Shown in pieces: positions 56,659 to 60,384 of a DNA stretch of 60,384 bases. The translations under genes were made by a program, and so were the position numbers. Below the pieces are notes generated by a model. The model searched no databases. It was not told the DNA's origin and worked only from the letters and a program-made list of their open reading frames with translations. Source of the stretch: Alphaproteobacteria bacterium (GTDB lineage: Bacteria > Pseudomonadota > Alphaproteobacteria > Ferrovibrionales > Ferrovibrionaceae); assembly GCA_018336035.1 (NCBI GenBank), contig JAGXRD010000061.1:1-60384 (forward strand), in the 5' to 3' direction. Numbering within the stretch: the first letter of the stretch is position 1; every line of letters starts with the position of its first letter.

Positions 56659-56763
56659 CCTTGCGGTGGGCCATCTGGGTCCGCAAAGCCTAAGCCCCAC
56701 CACCGATACAATCGGGACAATAAACCACTTGGCCGCCATTGGCCGCGCTGGCAGCATCGCGCC

Positions 56764-57393
56764 ATGCTGAAAATCCATGGTCACCCGAACTCGATCAATG
56801 TGCGGAAAGTGCTCTGGCTCTGCGCCGAACTCGATTTGCCCTATGAGCGCGAGGACTGGGGCGGTTACGGCCGGTTCCGCTCGCTGGACGAACCCGCCTT
56901 CCGCGCGCTGAACCCGGTGGGGATGATCCCGGTGATCGAGGATGGCGAAACCGTCGTCTGGGAATCCAACACCATCCTGCGCTATCTGGCTGCGAAGGCG
57001 GCGCGCCACGATCTGTTGCCCGCCGATCCTGCCGGTCGTGCGCGGATCGAAAGCTGGATGGACTGGCAGGTCTCGGATTTCAACGGCAGCTGGCGTGCCT
57101 GTTTCCAGGGCCTGGTGCGGCGCAATCCTGCCTTCAGACCGGAGGACATCGCAGCCTCGCTGCAGCAGTTCAATGCCATGGTTGGTCTGGTGGAAACGCA
57201 ACTGGAGAAAACCGGCGGTCATATCGCCGGTGCGGCATTCACACTGGCGGATATCCCCATCGGGCTTTCTATCCATCGCTGGTATTCAGTGCCGATGGAC
57301 CAGCGGCCGGCCTATTCGCAGGTCGCGGCCTATTACGACCGTCTGAATACGCGGCCGGGCTATCGCGCCCATGGCCGCAATGGCGTGCCGTAA
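56764..57393 (+). CDS. Glutathione S-transferase family protein
   Basis: A 209-residue GST. The thioredoxin-like N-terminal domain starts MLKIHGHPNSINVRKVLWLCAELDLPYERED, keeps ALNPVGMIPVIEDGETVVWESNTILRYLA with the cis-Pro and the glutathione-binding ES pair (about 66-67). The C-terminal helical domain has the N-capping box FTLADIPIG. The active residue near position 9-11 is Asn or Ser (HPNSINVRK). Probably detoxification or a catabolic isomerase; no near partner. Confidence 0.9.
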   Translation: MLKIHGHPNSINVRKVLWLCAELDLPYEREDWGGYGRFRSLDEPAFRALNPVGMIPVIEDGETVVWESNTILRYLAAKAARHDLLPADPAGRARIESWMDWQVSDFNGSWRACFQGLVRRNPAFRPEDIAASLQQFNAMVGLVETQLEKTGGHIAGAAFTLADIPIGLSIHRWYSVPMDQRPAYSQVAAYYDRLNTRPGYRAHGRNGVP

Positions 57394-57406
57394 TAACTCC
57401 ACCGCC

Positions 57407-57503
57407 GTCATACCCGGCCTTGTGCCGGGTATCCATCTCCGTTGCGGCCGGGTCAGGACCTGACAGAGCTGGCAATGGTTGCCCGGGACAAGCCCGGGCA
57501 TGA
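57407..57503. repeat. Inverted pair of palindromic intergenic repeats
   Basis: Element A (plus sense, 57407-57437): GTCAT followed by stem ATACCCGGC / GCCGGGTAT (57410-57418 and 57424-57432) and ATCCATC. Element B (opposite sense, 57470-57503): stem TGCCCGGG / CCCGGGCA (57480-57487 and 57493-57500). Both share the 'GTCAT-arm-CTTGT-arm-ATCCA' layout seen in many alphaproteobacterial genomes. A related copy lies at 60320. Confidence 0.75.
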
Positions 57504-57557
57504 CGATTGAGGGTGAGGCGGGCGTAAGCTTCAGAGCCGCCTGCGCGTCAGCAGCGA

Positions 57558-57644
57558 TCAGAAAATCGCTTTGAAGATGCCGAGCCAGACGAGCAGTCCG
57601 GTGACGAAAACGATGCCGAGGATCCAGGCGATAGCTTTGAGCAT
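57558..57644 (-). CDS. Small membrane protein, 28 aa
   Basis: ATG at 57644 with GGAAGG about 8 nt upstream gives MLKAIAWILGIVFVTGLLVW and LGIFKAIF, then a stop. Nearly the whole protein is one transmembrane helix with a Lys at both ends. The good ribosome binding site supports translation. No family recognised. It lies in the 323-bp gap between the GST gene and the phosphatase gene, which otherwise holds the repeats. Confidence 0.5.
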   Translation of the reverse strand: MLKAIAWILGIVFVTGLLVWLGIFKAIF

Positions 57645-57716
57645 GGGCAATAACCTTCCGGGGTTCTGGCAGTAAAACGCCAGAAAATGGCGGAGGTTCC
57701 TTGACCGAAGGTTGCC

Positions 57717-58499
57717 TCAGCCCTTTCGGGTTTTCAGCAGGTCGACCACGTCATCGAAGACATAGGCCCCGGTGGCGATCACCGAGGGGTGGCGATGTTT
57801 CTCGGCACCATAGACCAGCGGCGCGCCATCGGCCGTTGTCACCCGGCCGCCGGCTTCGCGTACCAGCAGGTCGGCCGCCACCACATCCCAGTCGCTTTTC
57901 TCGGTCAGGCTGATCGCGGCGTCGAATTTGCCGGCCGCCACCAGCGCCATGCGATAGGCAATCGAGTTGCGATAGGCGAAATCGGCCTTGGCGGTACGGG
58001 CGAGCCAGCCATGCCGCTCGAAGGTGCGGCGCGAGGCCAGGAAACGCGCTTCCATCAGGCTGGCATGGCCCGAGGCCTGGATCGGCTTGCCGTTGAGCAA
58101 CGCACCGCCGCCGGCGGTGGCCTCGAACATCTCCTCGCTGGCGGGATTATAGATCGCGGCAATCACCGGCGCGCCATCCTGCATCAGTGCCACGCAGATG
58201 GTGAATTCGGGTTTACCCTCGATGAAGGCCCGCGTGCCGTCGATGGGGTCGACGATCCAGCGCGTGGTCGTGCTGCCGTTCTGGCCGCTCTCTTCACTGA
58301 GCCAGCCGTAATCCGGCCGTGGGCCGCAGAGCTTTTCCTTGAGCAGCGCATCGACCGCGAGGTCGGCTTCGGAAACCGGATCGTTTGGTTTCTTGTGCCA
58401 TGACTTCACGCCGTTGCGGAAGAAGTTCAGCGCAATCGCACCGGCCTCCCGCGTGGCGGCCAGGGCGAGGTCGTGATCCTGACGGAAAGAGCCTGCCAT
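57717..58499 (-). CDS. Inositol monophosphatase family phosphatase (CysQ/HisN-like)
   Basis: A 260-residue metal-dependent phosphatase. Motif 1 WIVDPIDGTRAFIEG (D-P-I-D-G-T) and motif 2 SDWDVVAADLLVREAGG are complete, and the upstream SEESGQ gives the third metal ligand. The sequence KPNDPVSEADLAVDALL is typical of 3'(2'),5'-bisphosphate nucleotidases (CysQ) and of the HisN-type histidinol phosphatases; the two cannot be told apart here. It recycles PAP or dephosphorylates inositol-like substrates. It lies 13 nt after the PmbA gene on the same strand. Confidence 0.87.
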   Translation of the reverse strand: MAGSFRQDHDLALAATREAGAIALNFFRNGVKSWHKKPNDPVSEADLAVDALLKEKLCGPRPDYGWLSEESGQNGSTTTRWIVDPIDGTRAFIEGKPEFTICVALMQDGAPVIAAIYNPASEEMFEATAGGGALLNGKPIQASGHASLMEARFLASRRTFERHGWLARTAKADFAYRNSIAYRMALVAAGKFDAAISLTEKSDWDVVAADLLVREAGGRVTTADGAPLVYGAEKHRHPSVIATGAYVFDDVVDLLKTRKG

Positions 58500-58512
58500 C
58501 AGCGCGGGCCTT

Positions 58513-59868
58513 TCATCGGCCTGCGACGGTCATGCCGTCGATCCGCACGGTCGGCGCATCGGTGCCGAAGCGGATGGTCAGGTCGTTGGCCGGCACCAGA
58601 TTGGCAAACATCTGCTTCAGGTTGCTGGCAATCGTGATCTCGGCAACCGGTTCGGCCAGCTGGCCATCGCGGATCACAAAGCCGGCGGCGCCGCGGCTGT
58701 AATCGCCGGTCACACCGTTCACACCCATGCCGATCAGATGCGTGACATACAGGCCTTCCTTGATATCGGCCATCAGTTCGGCTGGCGTCTGCTTACCGGG
58801 CTGCAGATGCACATTGGTCGGTGAGGGCGAGGGCGGCGAGGATGTGCCGCGCGAGGCATGGCCAGTGCTCTGCATGCCGAGTTGACGCGCCGTGGCGCAA
58901 TCCAGCAGCCAGGTAGTGAGGCGCCCGTCTTCGATCAGTGAGCGCGTGGGCGCGGCGACGCCCTCCAGGTCGAACCAGCGCGAACGGAAACCACGACGGC
59001 GCAGCGGATCGTCAATGATGCTGATGCCCGGCGCAAAGACCATTTCGCCCAGGCGATCCTTCAGGAAGGACGTGCCACGTGCGACGCCGGCACCGTTGAT
59101 GGCGCCGAGGAAATGGCCGATCAGGCCCGACGAGACGCGTGGATCGAATATGATCGGCATGGCGCCGCTGTCGAGCTTGCGCGGATTGAGGCGCTTGACG
59201 GCGCGTTCGCCGGCCTTCTTGCCAACGCTTTCCGGCGAGGGCATGTCGCTTAAGTAAGTGCGGGCCTCGTAATCGTAATCGGTCTCCATGCCGGTATCCT
59301 TGCCGGCGATGGCGGAAACCGAAATGCTGTGCCAGCCGATCCAGCCGGCACCGTTGAAGCCTGCCGTATTGGCGTAGGCCGACATGCTGAAGGCGCGGCC
59401 GGCGCTGCCGCCTTCGGAATTGGTCACGCCGTTCACCGCCATGGCGGCATCTTCGGCGGTTTTAGCGCGCTCCAGCAGCTGCGGCATTTCCAGTTCGACG
59501 CCATCGAACAGATCGAAATCCTGCGGCTGCTTCGCCAGCTGCGACGGATCGGGCAGGCCGCAGAAGGGATCTTCCGGCGCCACGCGCGCCATGCTGATGG
59601 CGCGGCCGACCAGTTCCACCAGTGTGGATTTGGCGAAGTCGGTGGTGGAGACGCAGGCCTGGCGCTTGCCAAGCAAAACGCGCAGGCCGAGTTCGCGACT
59701 CTCCGAGCTTTCGACATCCTCGGGCTGGCCCAGCCGCACGCCGGCGCTGAGCGAGCGCGATTCATGATACAGCGCGTCGGCATTCTCCGCGCCGGCCTTG
59801 CGGGCGGCGGCGATCAGGTCGGCGACGAGGGATTGGGCCTCTGCGGCGCGTTTGGCAGTATCGGACAT
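58513..59868 (-). CDS. pmbA: PmbA/TldD family metalloprotease-like protein (PmbA)
   Basis: A 451-residue protein of the TldD/PmbA family. N-terminal SLVADLIAAARKAGAENADALYHESRSLSAGVRLGQPEDVESSESRELGLRVLLGKRQA is typical of PmbA (TldE). The C-terminal part has LNPRKLDSGAMPIIFDPRVSSGLIGHFLGAINGA, the family hallmark, and ends GVTGDYSRGAAGFVIRDGQLAEPVAEITIASNL. PmbA forms a heterodimer with TldD, which carries the catalytic zinc; this subunit lacks the HExxxH of TldD. The complex degrades unfolded peptides and matures microcin B17-type products. No tldD is in the window. Confidence 0.92.
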   Translation of the reverse strand: MSDTAKRAAEAQSLVADLIAAARKAGAENADALYHESRSLSAGVRLGQPEDVESSESRELGLRVLLGKRQACVSTTDFAKSTLVELVGRAISMARVAPEDPFCGLPDPSQLAKQPQDFDLFDGVELEMPQLLERAKTAEDAAMAVNGVTNSEGGSAGRAFSMSAYANTAGFNGAGWIGWHSISVSAIAGKDTGMETDYDYEARTYLSDMPSPESVGKKAGERAVKRLNPRKLDSGAMPIIFDPRVSSGLIGHFLGAINGAGVARGTSFLKDRLGEMVFAPGISIIDDPLRRRGFRSRWFDLEGVAAPTRSLIEDGRLTTWLLDCATARQLGMQSTGHASRGTSSPPSPSPTNVHLQPGKQTPAELMADIKEGLYVTHLIGMGVNGVTGDYSRGAAGFVIRDGQLAEPVAEITIASNLKQMFANLVPANDLTIRFGTDAPTVRIDGMTVAGR

Positions 59869-59901
59869 GGAAATGGCTCGGTCTGAAAAATCGGAAAATG
59901 G

Positions 59902-60237
59902 TCAGGCGTCGGTCTTATCGTCCATCCTGTAGGACATATAAGCAACGACTGCGACAAAACAACCGACGATCCAGGCCAGCGGCTGCAGCGGCCCATGCCA
60001 GTCCTGCCAGTCGTCAGACCCAAGGCCGGTGACGCCGGCCAGCTTGGCCACGATCTGGGTCGCCAGATCCAGCGTGATGGCCCCGATGCCGATGCCCAAT
60101 CCTGCCGAGAAGGCCAGGTTCCAGGCGCTGCGCAGCAGGCTGGTGGGATGCCACCAGGGCAGCAGATCGCGGTCGGCGGCCTGGGGCTTGCGGAACAGGG
60201 AGAGTGGCTGGCGGAAACGCATGGTCCCAGCAGGCAT
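59902..60237 (-). CDS. Hypothetical membrane protein, 111 aa
   Basis: ATG at 60237 or 60222. Two hydrophobic segments (SAWNLAFSAGLGIGIGAITLDLATQIVA and LQPLAWIVGCFVAVVAYMSYR), a basic N-terminal part (RFRQPLSLFRKPQAADRD) and an acidic tail MDDKTDA. No recognised family. It lies upstream of pmbA on the same strand (33 nt), so it may share its transcript. Two-pass inner membrane topology is predicted from hydrophobicity only. Confidence 0.65.
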   Translation of the reverse strand: MPAGTMRFRQPLSLFRKPQAADRDLLPWWHPTSLLRSAWNLAFSAGLGIGIGAITLDLATQIVAKLAGVTGLGSDDWQDWHGPLQPLAWIVGCFVAVVAYMSYRMDDKTDA

Positions 60238-60319
60238 CAATCCGTCGGGCAGGTCAACTGCCTATGTCACTATTCGTCATGCGGGGTATGACATGCAGCG
60301 CTCCGCCCTGACCCCATTT

Positions 60320-60384
60320 GTCATGGCCGGACTTGTTCCGGCCATCCACGCCTTCCTCTTCGGGTAACAAAGACGTGGATGGGC
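60320..60384 (+). repeat. Palindromic repeat at right edge (second copy truncated)
   Basis: GTCAT followed by stem ATGGCCGGA / TCCGGCCAT (60323-60331 and 60337-60345) and ATCCACG, the same layout as the pair at 57407-57503. The last bases (GTGGATGGGC) look like the start of an inverted partner that runs off the edge. Confidence 0.7.

Noticed and set aside
1-60384. CRISPR arrays, insertion sequences and rRNA genes
   Set aside because: No regularly spaced direct repeats, no transposase frames with terminal inverted repeats and no rRNA sequence were seen.

Overview
The window is GC-rich bacterial chromosomal DNA. Gene content (a pcaHGBDC protocatechuate operon, an oxidative uronate pathway with a TRAP transporter, palindromic intergenic repeats of the GTCAT...CCGGG...ATCCA type) suggests an alphaproteobacterium; genus cannot be set from sequence alone. 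Genes were called from reading frames, ribosome binding sites, overlaps and recognisable motifs; no database search was possible. REGION 1 (1 to about 27,201) is the right-hand part of a temperate podovirus-like prophage. It runs off the left edge of the window and ends at 27,201 in a 61-nt 3' fragment of a tRNA-Leu(CAA) gene, read as attR. From left to right: a pentapeptide-repeat gene and a Cro-like regulator on the minus strand, a divergent repressor, a 380-bp non-coding segment with nine TTCTAGT heptamers in two opposed clusters, four small overlapping minus-strand genes, then a long rightward late operon: terminase, portal, Bbp19-like protein, scaffold, capsid, cement protein, T7-like tail tube and internal core proteins, tail fibre and lectin-like appendage, lysis genes. 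A minus-strand tyrosine integrase closes the element. The head resembles Bordetella phage BPP-1 and the tail and core resemble T7. A palindrome, GTTGC-N7-GCAAC, recurs at ten intergenic positions across the prophage, often just after a stop codon at the border of a module; it looks like a dispersed operator or stoperator set. REGION 2 (27,224-29,579) holds the tRNA terminator, a CsbD stress protein, a ribosome hibernation factor and an MFS transporter. REGION 3 (29,627-39,614) is an aromatic-acid island: crotonase, feruloyl-CoA-synthetase-like ligase, thiolase, MarR regulator, aroyl-CoA thioesterase, IclR regulator and pcaHGBDC. Together these could take hydroxycinnamates to aroyl-CoA, then free hydroxybenzoate, and open the protocatechuate ring toward 3-oxoadipate; the 3-hydroxyacyl-CoA dehydrogenase, PobA/VanAB and pcaIJF steps are not in the window. 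A shared 15-bp palindrome links the MarR gene promoter to the transporter/crotonase promoter. REGION 4 (39,638-41,062) is a DEAD-box RNA helicase with a long leader. REGION 5 (41,305-48,866) is a hexuronate oxidation locus: galactarolactone isomerase, galactarolactone cycloisomerase, uronate dehydrogenase, 5-dehydro-4-deoxyglucarate dehydratase and a GntR regulator on the minus strand, divergent from a DctPQM TRAP transporter; a semialdehyde dehydrogenase at 51,868 could finish the pathway. REGION 6 (48,901-60,384) is mixed housekeeping: a cysteine desulfhydrase-like PLP enzyme behind a hairpin that buries its ribosome binding site, pirin, PPK2 kinase, aldehyde dehydrogenase, FAD oxidoreductase, molybdopterin oxidoreductase, GST, inositol-phosphatase-family enzyme, PmbA/TldD protease and a small membrane protein, with palindromic repeats at 57,407-57,503 and at the right edge.
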